From contig NZ_VUOS01000040.1 of assembly GCF_009829325.1 (NCBI RefSeq), forward strand, positions 1 through 38,058: DNA of 38,058 bases, in the 5' to 3' direction. The DNA is from Nocardia sp. CY41 (GTDB taxonomy: Bacteria > Actinomycetota > Actinomycetes > Mycobacteriales > Mycobacteriaceae). Below the pieces are notes generated by a model, which was not told the origin of the DNA, searched no databases, and was given only the letters and a program-made list of their open reading frames with translations. Made by a program: the position numbers and the translations under genes. Positions 1 to 8,385 of the stretch are shown one piece after another. Position 1 is the stretch's first letter. The number at the start of each line of letters is the position of its first letter.

Positions 1-155
1 CCACCCGCGCCGAGGAACAGGCCGGTGCCGATCGCCCCACCGATCGCGATCATCTGCAGCTGACGCGGGCGCAGCGACTTGTGGTAGCCCGAGTCCTCGT
101 CTTCGAGCGCGGCAGCCTGCGCGGGCGCATCCGCTGGTGGTCGAACTGTGGTCAT
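1..155 (-). CDS. Amino-acid permease (AnsP/GabP-like), N-terminal fragment
   Basis: Only the first 51 codons are in the window; the gene runs off the left edge. The ATG is at 155-153. The translation has a charged cytoplasmic N-terminus, then a stretch containing YHKSLRPRQLQMIAIGGAIG and continuing into TGLFLGAG. This is the classic start of the amino-acid/polyamine/organocation (APC) superfamily: an amphipathic lead followed by the first membrane helix with the G-A-I-G-T-G substrate-binding motif. The closest families I recall are L-asparagine permease AnsP and the GABA/aromatic permeases. The substrate cannot be fixed from this piece. A 20-bp inverted repeat lies 44 bp upstream and recurs before the glutamate dehydrogenase gene, which suggests coordinated control of amino-acid uptake and catabolism. 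Confidence 0.85.
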   Translation of the reverse strand, partial: MTTVRPPADAPAQAAALEDEDSGYHKSLRPRQLQMIAIGGAIGTGLFLGAG

Positions 156-198
156 GGCGATGGCCTTTCAGGTGACGGCGATCATAACTTCGCTCAAT

Positions 199-218
199 GT
201 ACCGTTAGATAGCGGCAC
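199..218. promoter_or_regulatory. Putative operator (GTACCG-N8-CGGCAC) before the permease
   Basis: The sequence GTACCGTTAGATAGCGGCAC is an imperfect inverted repeat. It matches 17 of 20 bases of the site before gdh (6468-6487) and is related to the one at 315-334. This size and symmetry are typical of dimeric TetR/GntR-type repressors. The regulator is not in the window. Confidence 0.55.
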
Positions 219-314
219 GTTCAATAGCGGATCGCGACTTGTAACACGCTGGACATCAATGATTTTGAGGAAAGGGCGTCCGAGCAGCGGCGATCAGCGC
301 AGGATTCGTTGATC

Positions 315-334
315 GTGCCACCGCATATCGGTAC
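315..334. promoter_or_regulatory. Putative operator, weaker copy, before the SPFH gene
   Basis: GTGCCACCGCATATCGGTAC, read on the minus strand, matches 14 of 20 bases of the permease operator and keeps both outer arms (GTACCG and GGCAC). It sits 36 bp before the ATG at 371. It may serve the plus-strand gene, or be an auxiliary site for the divergent permease. Confidence 0.4.
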
Positions 335-370
335 GCTGAACGTGACAAATAGGACGATGAGGGAGCGCGG

Positions 371-1432
371 ATGGCCTGGTTCGAGCGGGAATTCATCGCG
401 GTCCCCGAGGACCGCAAGAACCAGCTGGTCTACAAGTGGCCGGATGTCAACATCCGCCGCTACAGCCGCGCGCTGGTCAATGCCGATCAGCTCGCCCTTT
501 TCGTCAAATCCGGGCGCGTGGTGGCCGCGATGGGCCCGGGACGCCACCGCATCGACGCCGACGAGCTCCCCGTGCTCGGCGCGCTCGTCGACACCCTCAC
601 CGGCGGGAACTACTACCGCGCCGAGCTGTATTTCGTCTCCACGCGAGAGTTCCCTGGCATTCGTTTCGGCGGCCGGCTGGACGACATCCTCGATCCGGTC
701 AGCGAGCAGGTGGTGACCCTGCGCGTCTTCGGCGAATTCGCCCTGACCGTGCGCGACCCGGCCGAGCTGCTCACCGCGCTCGCGGGCACCGCCGATCTCA
801 CCGACCAGGATCGAGTGCAGAACTGGTGCGCCGACTTACTGCTCAAATCCATGAAGATCGCGGTGACCCAAGGGGTCGCGCGCGGTGACTGGCCCGTGCT
901 CGGGCTCTCGGCGCAACTGCAGCCGATCGAGCACGCGGTGATGCGCCAGACCAACACCGCGCTCTACGAGTACGGGCTGCGGATCCCCCGCATGGGCAAC
1001 TTCGACATCAGCTTGGCGCCGGAGGATGCCGACCGGCTGAAGCGATTGGCCAAGGACGTCAAGTACATCAGCCTCACGGGTGATTTCCAGCGCTACGCCG
1101 CGGGCGAACTCGCACTCGGCGCGAGCCAAGGGTTCGCGCGCGGCCACCACGGCGTCGAAGGCGGGTTCCTGGGCGCGGCGTTGAGTTTGAACGCCATCGG
1201 CCACCAGGTCGCGGCCCCCTCCCCCGCGCCGCAATTGCCCGCCGCAGCGCCGGAGACCGCCCAGACGACGTGCGCCGCCTGCCAGTCCGCCAATCCGGCG
1301 GGCGCCAAGTTCTGCATGAACTGCGGAGCGCGTCTCGCGCCGCAGCCACGGCACTGCCCGAGCTGCGGCGCGCCGACGACGCCCGCCGCCAAGTTCTGCG
1401 GCGACTGTGGAACGCCGATGCCCGGAGGCTGA
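371..1432 (+). CDS. SPFH-domain protein with C-terminal double zinc ribbon
   Basis: A 353-residue protein. The ATG at 371 follows a purine-rich GAGGGA ribosome site. Residues ~1-245 form an SPFH (stomatin/prohibitin/flotillin)-type domain of the bacterial 'virion core protein-like' or YdjI subfamily. There is no signal peptide and no obvious membrane segment. The C-terminal ~60 residues hold two zinc ribbons, CAAC...CMNC and CPSC...CGDC, joined to the SPFH part by an Ala/Pro linker. Such proteins are thought to form oligomeric scaffolds at the membrane; the exact role is unknown. The gene converges on gdh, and its stop codon lies inside a large hairpin that can end both transcripts. The domain call is firm, the function is not. 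Confidence 0.8.
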   Translation: MAWFEREFIAVPEDRKNQLVYKWPDVNIRRYSRALVNADQLALFVKSGRVVAAMGPGRHRIDADELPVLGALVDTLTGGNYYRAELYFVSTREFPGIRFGGRLDDILDPVSEQVVTLRVFGEFALTVRDPAELLTALAGTADLTDQDRVQNWCADLLLKSMKIAVTQGVARGDWPVLGLSAQLQPIEHAVMRQTNTALYEYGLRIPRMGNFDISLAPEDADRLKRLAKDVKYISLTGDFQRYAAGELALGASQGFARGHHGVEGGFLGAALSLNAIGHQVAAPSPAPQLPAAAPETAQTTCAACQSANPAGAKFCMNCGARLAPQPRHCPSCGAPTTPAAKFCGDCGTPMPGG

Positions 1433-1457
1433 CGCCGAGCGTCTGCCTCCGGGCATC
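1417..1457. terminator. Perfect hairpin between convergent genes (bidirectional terminator)
   Basis: The arms GATGCCCGGAGGC (1417-1429) and GCCTCCGGGCATC (1445-1457) are perfectly complementary over 13 bp. The interior adds a 5-bp stem GACGC/GCGTC with a CGA loop after one T-T mismatch. The left arm covers the last codons of the SPFH gene; the gdh stop is 12 bp beyond the right arm. There is no T-tract, as in many high-GC actinobacterial terminators. The symmetry allows it to work on both strands. Confidence 0.75.
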
Positions 1458-1468
1458 GTGCGGCCGGG

Positions 1469-4400
1469 TCAGCCCGCGATCGTCGGCGCCAACGCCGTCG
1501 ACTCGCCGCCGCTCACCATGCCGCGCACCTGCCGCGCCGCCACCGACAGCGCCGCGAGATCATGCGTCTCGGCGGCGAAGATCTGCGCCAGCGACGCGCC
1601 AGCGCGGGCCAGCCGCGACCGGTTGGTCGACTCCCAGTACGCGATCTTCTCGGCGGTGCTGTCCTGCGGCTCGCTCGCGGTCAGCACGTCGAGGGTCAGC
1701 GACCGCAGCGAATCGTAGAGGTCCTCGCGGACCGCCAGACGCGCCAGCGCCCGCCAGCGCCCGCCGCGCTCCAGCTTGCCGACCGCGGTCAGCAGCCGTT
1801 CGATCTGGAAGTGCTCGTTGAGCGCGTAGTACAGCACCGCGACCTCCGCGGCGTCGCGCTCGGCGATGTCGGCCAGGTCGATCACGTCCAACAGCGGGAA
1901 GCGGTGGATCAGCCCGAATGCCTCCTCGGCCAGCTCCCGCGGCGCGCCACGGGCGATCGACCGCCGCGAACGCTCGGCGAGATCGTCGGTGAGGTAGCCG
2001 GTGAGCCACGTGGGCACCTGACCTGACAGGGCGCGCACGCCGTCGCGGTACCTGGCGATGTCCGCGCCGATCGCGATCGGCTGCGGCCGGTTGGACAGCA
2101 GCCAGCGCGACGCACGGTCCAAGGTGCGCTTGGTCTCCAGCTCCAGTTCGTTGCGGGCCGCCGTGGACATCGGCGTCTCCCGGATGCGCTGCCACAGGGC
2201 GTGCAGATCGAAGATCTCCACCGCGGCCTTGTACGCGCGCACCGCGTCGTCGGTGGTTGCCCCGGCCTCTTCCGCGAGCCGGAACGCATAGGTGATCCCG
2301 CCGTAGTCCACCATCTCGTTGACCACAACGGTGGCCACGATCTCCCGCCGCAGCGGGTGCCTGCCGATGGCGGCTGCGAACCGCTCCCGCAGCGGGGCGG
2401 GGAAGTAGGCGGGCAGCACCGACGCGAACGCCGCGCTGTCGAGCAGATCGCCGGCCAGCAGGTCGGCCTTCAGCGAGAGCTTCACGTGCGCCATGAGATT
2501 CGCCAATTCGGGCGAGGTGAGCCCGGTCCCATCGGCGGCGCGGCGGGCCAGCTCCGCTTCGGTCGGCAGCGCCTCCAGTTCGCGGTCCAGACCGCGCCGC
2601 TGCTCGAGGTCGTTGATCATCCTGCCGTGCACCCCGGACATGCCCGCCGCGTCGGCCCGCGACATCCCGAGCCGGAAGTTCTGCGAGATGTTGTCGCGCA
2701 GCACGAGATCGGAGACCTCGTCGGTCATCGAGGCCAGCAGCGGATTGCGCTCGGCGAGGGGAAGCTCTCCGCTGGAGACGACGGCGTCGAGCAGGATCTT
2801 GATGTTGACCTCGTGGTCGGAGCAGTCCACGCCCGCCGAGTTGTCCAGCGCGTCGGTGTTCATGCGTCCGCCGTTGCGGCAGAACTCGATCCGCCCCAGC
2901 GCCGTCGCGCCCAGGTTGCCGCCCTCCCCGATCACCCTGACCCGCAACTTGTCGGCGTTCACCCGGACCGAGTCGTTGGACTTGTCGCCCACCTCGGCGT
3001 TGGTTTCGGTGCTCGCCTTGACGTAGGTGCCGATTCCACCGTTCCACAGCAGATCGACCGGGGCCAGCAGAATGGCCTTCATCATCTCGGGCGGCGACAA
3101 GGTGGTCACATTCGCGGGCAGGTCGAGTGCCGCGCGCACCTCCGGCGTCACCGGAATCGCCTTGGCGGAGCGGTCGTAGACGCCGCCGCCGGGGCTGATC
3201 AGCGACGTGTCGTAGTCCGCCCACGACGACCTCGGCAACGCGAACATCCGCTGCCGCTCCCGATACGAACGCGCCGCATCCGGATCCGGGTCCAAGAAAA
3301 TGTGGCGATGGTCGAACGCAGCCACCAACCGGATGTGCTCCGACAACAACATCCCGTTGCCGAACACATCACCACTCATGTCACCGATACCGACGACGGT
3401 GAAGTCTTGGGTCTGGGTGTCGATCTCCATCTCGCGGAAATGACGCTTCACGCTCTCCCACGCACCCTTGGCGGTGATGCCCATCGCCTTGTGGTCATAA
3501 CCCGCCGAACCACCCGAAGCGAACGCATCACCCAGCCAGAAGCCGTAACTTTGCGCCACGTCGTTGGCGATGTCGGAGAACGTCGCCGTGCCCTTGTCCG
3601 CGGCAACGACCAGGTAGGTGTCGTCACCGTCCCGGCGCACCACCCGCGCGGGCGGGAGCACTTCACCGGTAGCGCGGTCCACGTTGTCGGTGACGTCCAG
3701 CAGGCCGGAGATGAACGTGCGATAGCACGCGACGCCTTCCGCGCCCAATGCCTGCCGGTCCGCGACCGGGTCACCCGTGGCGGCGGGCGGTTGCTTGACC
3801 ACGAAGCCGCCCTTGGCGCCCACCGGCACGATCACGGCATTCTTCACCGCCTGCGCCTTGACCAAACCCAAGATCTCGGTGCGGAAGTCCTCCAACCGAT
3901 CCGACCAACGCAAGCCGCCACGCGCCACGGAACCGAACCGCAGATGCACGCCCTCGACTCGGGGCGAGTAGACGAAGATCTCGAATTGCGGCTTCGGCTT
4001 CGGCAATTCGGCAATGGCGTGCGGATTCAGCTTGACCGACAGGTAGTCCAGCGTGGCACCCGCCTCGTCACGCCGGTAGTAGTTCGTCCGCAGGGTCGCC
4101 TCGATCAGGCCGAACAGGGCGCGCAGGATGCGGTCGGTGTCCAGGCTGACCACCGCGTCGATCTCGTCCTGCACCCGCGCGGCGATCTCCGCTGCCCGGT
4201 CGGTGGCCTGCGTGCCGACGCCGTCCGGGTCGAAGTACGCGGCGAACAGGTCGAGGCACGAGCGCGCCGTCGCCGGATGCGTGAGCAAGACGCGGGTGAT
4301 GTTTCCGAACGTGTAGGCGAATCCGGCCTGCTGCAGATACTTCGCGTAGGCACGCAGCAAGGCCACCTCACGCCAGTGCAGACCGGCGCGCAGCACCAGT

Positions 4401-6412
4401 TCGTTCAGGCCGTCGACTTCGGCGCGGCCGAACCACATCGCGGTCACCGCGTCCGGAAAACGCCGGCGCACACTGGTTTCCGGCAGCGACGTGGCGTCGA
4501 CGGAGTGCGCCAGTTGCGCGGAGGGCTCGGCGGCCAGCGCTTCGCGCAGCGGCGCCGCGGTCACCCGCAGCCCGAAGTCGTAGATCCAGCGGTCCGGCCG
4601 GTCCGCCAGCACGATGCGGTAGGGCCGCTCGTCGACCACCTCCACGCCGAGGCTGTGCAGAACCGGAAGCACCCGGCTCAGCGAGACACCCTCGCCCGCC
4701 ACGTACAGCGTGAAGCGCCATTCGGCGGAGGCGGAGTCGCCCTGGCGGTAGAAATCGGTATCGATCGCGCCATCGGCCAGCCGCTCGAGCCTGCGCAGAT
4801 CGCTGAGCGCGTGCGCGGGCTCGTGCTCCTGCTGGTAGCTGGCGGGGAAGGCCGCGACGTACTCGGTGACCAGCGCCTGCGGCACGTCGGCTACACCCGC
4901 GGCCTCGGCGACCAGGCGGTCGCCCCATGTCCACGTCGTCGCCAGCAGCAGCTCCTGGATCCGCTCGCGATTCTCCTCGGAGATGTCGGCGGCCTCGGCG
5001 CCGGGCTTCCGGTGCACGGTGAAGTACACGACGGCCAGCTCCGATTCGGTGGCCCGGGCCGAGTACGCGATCTGCTCGGCGTCGAACTGCTCACGCAGGA
5101 TCTCGCCCATGCGCACGCGGACCTCGGTGGAGTAGCGGTCGCGCGGCATGTAGACCAGGCAGTAGATGGTGTCGCTGCGCGAATCGCGCCGGATGAACAG
5201 CCGCACCTGCCGCCGCAGCCCGAGATTCATGACCGCGGAGACGGTTTCGAACAGCCTGCGCGCATCGGTGGAGAACAGTTCCACCCGGGGGAACGACTGC
5301 AGCATCTCCAGCATGGCCTGCCCGGAGAACGAGTCGAGGCCGAAGCCCGCCCATTCGATGACCTGCAGCACCCGCCGGGAGATGACCGGGATGTCGAGGA
5401 TGTTCTCGTGCAGGCCCGCGACGGTGAAGGTGCCGACGAAGACGTGCTCGCCCTTCACCATCTTGACGGTGTCGCCCCAGGCCGCCCGGCCGCTCGGGTC
5501 GCTCGCGCCGTAATCGGCCACGCTGATGAAGTACAGGTCCCGCGATCCCGGCAGCAGCGAGTCGACCGAGCCGTTGGCCATCCGCAGCACCGTGCGCTTC
5601 GCGCCCACCACGGGCACGCTGATGTCCGCGTCGGCGCCGTTGCCGAGGATGCCGAGCCCGGTGCCGGGCAGCTGCCACGGCTCGAAGTCGGCGTTCGCGC
5701 TGGGCGCGGAGCGGCGGAAGTGGTAGTAGCCGTACCCGAGGGGCGTGAAATGCCCGTCCGACAGCCAGCGCAACAGCCCGGCGGTTTGCGGGATCTCCGC
5801 GTCACCGGCCCACTGCGCGGCCTGATCGAGCTGATCGGCAACGGTATTGAGCACCTCGACCATGGTCGGCGTGTCGTCGGCCACCCGCCGCAGGTCGGCC
5901 AGCAGCGGCGGCAAGGCTTGTTCGATCCGGTCCACCAGTTCGTCGGACAGGCCCGCGCCCAGCTGCACGTGGATCCACGATTCGCGCAGCGTTCGCCCGT
6001 CGGCTTCCCCTGCGGGCTCGGTCACGCCGTCCCGGGGCGCGATGGACAGCACGCGGCCGTCCACATCACGCGAGACGTCGAAGACCGGGTGCACGACTTC
6101 GGTGACCGTCGCGCCGAGGCGGCGCAGCGCCGCGGTCACCGAATCGACCAGCAACGGCATGTCGTCGTTGACGATCTGGATCGCGGCGCCGACCCCGGCG
6201 CTGTCGTCCGGCCGGTAGACCATGGTGGTCGCCGAACCGGGCGCGCGGGTGGCCGCCAACTCCAAGTGCTGCCGGAAGATCCGCTCGGCCCGATCCGTGA
6301 TCGCCGACGCCGAGGATCCCGGCTGGATCCACCGGAAATAGGCCGCCTCCAGATCGGTCGGATCATCGCGGAACCGCTTCGGTGAAATCGTCTGCTGGGT
6401 GGTTGCCACCAT
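1469..6412 (-). CDS. gdh: NAD-specific glutamate dehydrogenase, large (180-kDa class)
   Basis: A 1647-residue cytoplasmic enzyme that oxidatively deaminates L-glutamate to 2-oxoglutarate and ammonia with NAD+. It is of the same length class as M. tuberculosis Rv2476c. The long N-terminal half (to ~residue 700) is the regulatory region of this family. The catalytic region includes RWSDRLEDFRTE and the KGGFVVK motif with the catalytic-type lysine at residue 867. A conserved GDMSGDVFGNGM segment near residue 1010 belongs to the dinucleotide-binding part. I chose ATG 6412 (MVATTQQ) over an in-frame TTG at 6493, because the longer form would translate through the putative operator at 6468-6487. 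In mycobacteria this enzyme is inhibited by the FHA protein GarA; no garA is visible here. The shared operator with the permease suggests control by amino-acid supply. Confidence 0.95.
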   Translation of the reverse strand: MVATTQQTISPKRFRDDPTDLEAAYFRWIQPGSSASAITDRAERIFRQHLELAATRAPGSATTMVYRPDDSAGVGAAIQIVNDDMPLLVDSVTAALRRLGATVTEVVHPVFDVSRDVDGRVLSIAPRDGVTEPAGEADGRTLRESWIHVQLGAGLSDELVDRIEQALPPLLADLRRVADDTPTMVEVLNTVADQLDQAAQWAGDAEIPQTAGLLRWLSDGHFTPLGYGYYHFRRSAPSANADFEPWQLPGTGLGILGNGADADISVPVVGAKRTVLRMANGSVDSLLPGSRDLYFISVADYGASDPSGRAAWGDTVKMVKGEHVFVGTFTVAGLHENILDIPVISRRVLQVIEWAGFGLDSFSGQAMLEMLQSFPRVELFSTDARRLFETVSAVMNLGLRRQVRLFIRRDSRSDTIYCLVYMPRDRYSTEVRVRMGEILREQFDAEQIAYSARATESELAVVYFTVHRKPGAEAADISEENRERIQELLLATTWTWGDRLVAEAAGVADVPQALVTEYVAAFPASYQQEHEPAHALSDLRRLERLADGAIDTDFYRQGDSASAEWRFTLYVAGEGVSLSRVLPVLHSLGVEVVDERPYRIVLADRPDRWIYDFGLRVTAAPLREALAAEPSAQLAHSVDATSLPETSVRRRFPDAVTAMWFGRAEVDGLNELVLRAGLHWREVALLRAYAKYLQQAGFAYTFGNITRVLLTHPATARSCLDLFAAYFDPDGVGTQATDRAAEIAARVQDEIDAVVSLDTDRILRALFGLIEATLRTNYYRRDEAGATLDYLSVKLNPHAIAELPKPKPQFEIFVYSPRVEGVHLRFGSVARGGLRWSDRLEDFRTEILGLVKAQAVKNAVIVPVGAKGGFVVKQPPAATGDPVADRQALGAEGVACYRTFISGLLDVTDNVDRATGEVLPPARVVRRDGDDTYLVVAADKGTATFSDIANDVAQSYGFWLGDAFASGGSAGYDHKAMGITAKGAWESVKRHFREMEIDTQTQDFTVVGIGDMSGDVFGNGMLLSEHIRLVAAFDHRHIFLDPDPDAARSYRERQRMFALPRSSWADYDTSLISPGGGVYDRSAKAIPVTPEVRAALDLPANVTTLSPPEMMKAILLAPVDLLWNGGIGTYVKASTETNAEVGDKSNDSVRVNADKLRVRVIGEGGNLGATALGRIEFCRNGGRMNTDALDNSAGVDCSDHEVNIKILLDAVVSSGELPLAERNPLLASMTDEVSDLVLRDNISQNFRLGMSRADAAGMSGVHGRMINDLEQRRGLDRELEALPTEAELARRAADGTGLTSPELANLMAHVKLSLKADLLAGDLLDSAAFASVLPAYFPAPLRERFAAAIGRHPLRREIVATVVVNEMVDYGGITYAFRLAEEAGATTDDAVRAYKAAVEIFDLHALWQRIRETPMSTAARNELELETKRTLDRASRWLLSNRPQPIAIGADIARYRDGVRALSGQVPTWLTGYLTDDLAERSRRSIARGAPRELAEEAFGLIHRFPLLDVIDLADIAERDAAEVAVLYYALNEHFQIERLLTAVGKLERGGRWRALARLAVREDLYDSLRSLTLDVLTASEPQDSTAEKIAYWESTNRSRLARAGASLAQIFAAETHDLAALSVAARQVRGMVSGGESTALAPTIAG

Positions 6413-6467
6413 CGATCCGTTGCCTTCCCGAGAACTGCGCTCGTACGTGTTTCGTACTTCACATAAC

Positions 6468-6487
6468 GTACCGCTGGATAACGGCAC
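6468..6487. promoter_or_regulatory. Putative operator (GTACCG-N8-CGGCAC) before gdh
   Basis: GTACCGCTGGATAACGGCAC differs from the permease site by three bases and is flanked by AT-rich sequence (ATAAC before, ACAATCAAC after). It lies ~56 bp upstream of the chosen gdh start, where a promoter would be expected. Confidence 0.55.
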
Positions 6488-6582
6488 AATCAACAGTGTA
6501 ACAATAATCTGCCTGGACGAACATGGGTTACGCCGCCCGGATCAGGGATTTTCCGGGGCTCGGCGGAAGGGCCGCTGTTACG

Positions 6583-7263
6583 TCAGCGGACCAGTCCTGC
6601 CCGCGACATGAAGGTCTGGGCACCGGTTCGACCGGCGAAGGTGCCCGTCTCCAATCGCAGACCCGTCCGAGTGTCCGCGTACCAGACGGTTGCCGAGGGG
6701 CCGATCGCCGCATAGACGGGACCGTCCACGAGGGCCGCTCCTCCCGCGCCGCGCCATCGAGAAATGCTGTCGACCAATCGATCCTGCGGTAGCACTTCGA
6801 CGTAGAAGGTCAGGTCACGGCCGCCGGCGATGTTGCCGAACAACATCGGGTCGGTCGCGGTGATGACGCACTTCTCCCGCTGCCCGCCCGAGTCGAGCGG
6901 TTGACAGATCGCCGAGGTGCGCAGCAGATCCGGCATGGCTCGCACCGGCGCCGTTCCCTGCACTGTCGACGGCAGGGACAGCGAACAGGAACGCACCCCC
7001 CAGATCGCGGCGAGGACCATCAGCAGCGCGAGCACCCCGACGGCCTGCCACTGCCAGCGCGGATACGCTTTGTCCACGAACTTTTTCGCTTCGCCGCCCG
7101 CTTTCTCGGCGACTTCGGCGACCTGGGCGGGCAGCTTCTCCGCGACGGACTTCACCTTGTCCACGGCCGTGTGCAGCGGCGCTCCGCAGTGCGCACAGCG
7201 CGCATCGGCGCCGGTGTTGCGGTGCGAGCAGTACTGGCAGACCAGTTCGGGCAGTGTGGACAC
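6583..7263 (-). CDS. Zinc-ribbon single-pass membrane protein
   Basis: A 226-residue protein. A zinc ribbon is formed by C9-x2-C12 and C23-x2-C26. A charged helical stretch (30-65) follows, then one membrane helix at ~73-91 and an extracytoplasmic domain of ~130 residues with no family I recognise. The GTG start at 7263 is one base beyond the TGA of the upstream gene (7267-7265), so translation is probably coupled. The zinc ribbon should face the cytoplasm and the C-terminal domain the periplasm. It is the last gene of the run of ESX genes, transcribed with the discoidin-like gene. A role with the secretion machine is inferred from position only. Confidence 0.7.
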   Translation of the reverse strand: MSTLPELVCQYCSHRNTGADARCAHCGAPLHTAVDKVKSVAEKLPAQVAEVAEKAGGEAKKFVDKAYPRWQWQAVGVLALLMVLAAIWGVRSCSLSLPSTVQGTAPVRAMPDLLRTSAICQPLDSGGQREKCVITATDPMLFGNIAGGRDLTFYVEVLPQDRLVDSISRWRGAGGAALVDGPVYAAIGPSATVWYADTRTGLRLETGTFAGRTGAQTFMSRAGLVR

Positions 7264-7264
7264 C

Positions 7265-8308
7265 TCAGCGCCCCGTGATGACGATCGAGGAGATCGCGGT
7301 GGTGTTGATCGTCGAATCGCCCTTGGACTCCAGCACGGTCAGCACGATCTTCGAGGCGCTCACCGCGGGCTCGATCTTGGTCACCACCAGGGTCCGCTGG
7401 TCGAGGGTCGGCTGCGTGTAGACAGTCTTGTTGCTGTCATCGAACATGTACGAAACCCGGCTGACGGTGCGGTATTTGGCCCACTGATCCGTGCCATCCG
7501 CGCTGATGTGATCCCAGCCGGGCACGATGCCGATCGAATCGATCTGGTAGGTCTTGCCCAGATCGATGGTGATGACCTGACCGTCGACCTTGTAGGCCCG
7601 CACGCACGACCACGCCTTGCCGGTCTGCGCACCGAAGGCGTCCATCGCCGAGGTACTGCCCGGCGGGCACTTCGAGTCCGCGGACTTCACCTGGATCATC
7701 GAACTCGCCGGTGGCGCGGGCGAGGTCGACGGCGCGGCGGTACTCGGCGGCGTCGTGACGACCAGCACCTGGCTCTGCGAGGTGTTCTCCTGGCCGCCCG
7801 TGGTGATCAACAGCAGCACCAGCAGGACCGCGAGCACCGCGGCGACGATCAGCGCGACCTTGGGCTTGCGCAGTTGGACGAGCGCATCCTTCGCCATCTG
7901 CTGCGCGGGGGCGAGCCGGTCGGCCGATGCCGTCGACGGACGCTCCGGCTCCGGTTCCGGTGTGGCCTCCGCGTTCGATCTCGCGGCGACCGACGAGTAG
8001 TCGTTCGCGAAATCCATCGCCGGGGTGGAGTCCTGCGCCTGCCCGTTCAGCAGCGCCAGGATTCGTTCGCTGGCCTTCGGGCCGTCACCGGTGCGACGCC
8101 GCGGCCCGGCCTCTCGCGGCTGCGAGTCGAGATCCGGCAAACCGAGCGACGGGACGCTGATCGCCGCGCTGTCGACCGGTTCGGCGCCGAAATCCGCGGC
8201 GACGGTGGACGGCGTCGCGGAAGGCCCGAGCGAAGGATCGGCGAGCAGTGCGTCGAGGACCGCACCTCGATGACGGAGAAAGACATCTCCCGGGTCCTCG
8301 GCGGGCAT
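7265..8308 (-). CDS. Membrane-anchored protein with C-terminal discoidin-like domain
   Basis: A 347-residue protein. The cytoplasmic part (1-150) is acidic/proline-rich and of low complexity. One membrane helix spans ~151-170. A Ser/Thr/Pro stalk (175-203) leads to an extracytoplasmic domain (~205-347) with the pattern of an F5/8-type-C/discoidin beta-sandwich: WSCVRAYKVDGQVITIDLGK, then a YQIDSIGIVPG strand. It has two cysteines (213, 235) that may pair. Discoidin folds bind carbohydrate or lipid head groups, so a cell-envelope anchor or sensor is plausible. The ATG at 8308 lies at the base of a 12-bp inverted repeat. It is downstream of the eccE/EspR-like operon and may have its own promoter. 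Confidence 0.7.
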   Translation of the reverse strand: MPAEDPGDVFLRHRGAVLDALLADPSLGPSATPSTVAADFGAEPVDSAAISVPSLGLPDLDSQPREAGPRRRTGDGPKASERILALLNGQAQDSTPAMDFANDYSSVAARSNAEATPEPEPERPSTASADRLAPAQQMAKDALVQLRKPKVALIVAAVLAVLLVLLLITTGGQENTSQSQVLVVTTPPSTAAPSTSPAPPASSMIQVKSADSKCPPGSTSAMDAFGAQTGKAWSCVRAYKVDGQVITIDLGKTYQIDSIGIVPGWDHISADGTDQWAKYRTVSRVSYMFDDSNKTVYTQPTLDQRTLVVTKIEPAVSASKIVLTVLESKGDSTINTTAISSIVITGR

Positions 8309-8332
8309 GATCCGGATCGTATCCGGATCATG
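8306..8332. promoter_or_regulatory. Perfect 12-bp inverted repeat over the start codon
   Basis: The arms CATGATCCGGAT (8306-8317) and ATCCGGATCATG (8321-8332) flank CGT. The ATG of the discoidin-like gene (8308) lies in one arm. As RNA the hairpin would bury the start codon; as DNA it could be an operator. There is no clear Shine-Dalgarno sequence, since the repeat occupies that position. Confidence 0.6.
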
Positions 8333-8353
8333 TCACTCGCCGAGCCGTCGCTA

Positions 8354-8369
8354 TTCCCGCTGGAGAGAA
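8354..8369. promoter_or_regulatory. Degenerate copy of the ESX-locus inverted repeat
   Basis: TTCCCGCTGGAGAGAA keeps TTC-C and G-GAA symmetry with one mismatch between the arms. It is 45 bp before the discoidin-like start and continues as GGGAATA on the coding strand, like several stronger copies. It is the weakest member of the set. Confidence 0.4.
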
Positions 8370-8385
8370 CAGACGACCGGCCGGA

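Noticed and set aside
2201..6385. Very long plus-strand open frame antisense to gdh
   Set aside because: It is a by-product of GC-rich codon third positions; the translation is Arg/His/Gln-rich with no domain, while the opposite strand encodes a complete known enzyme.
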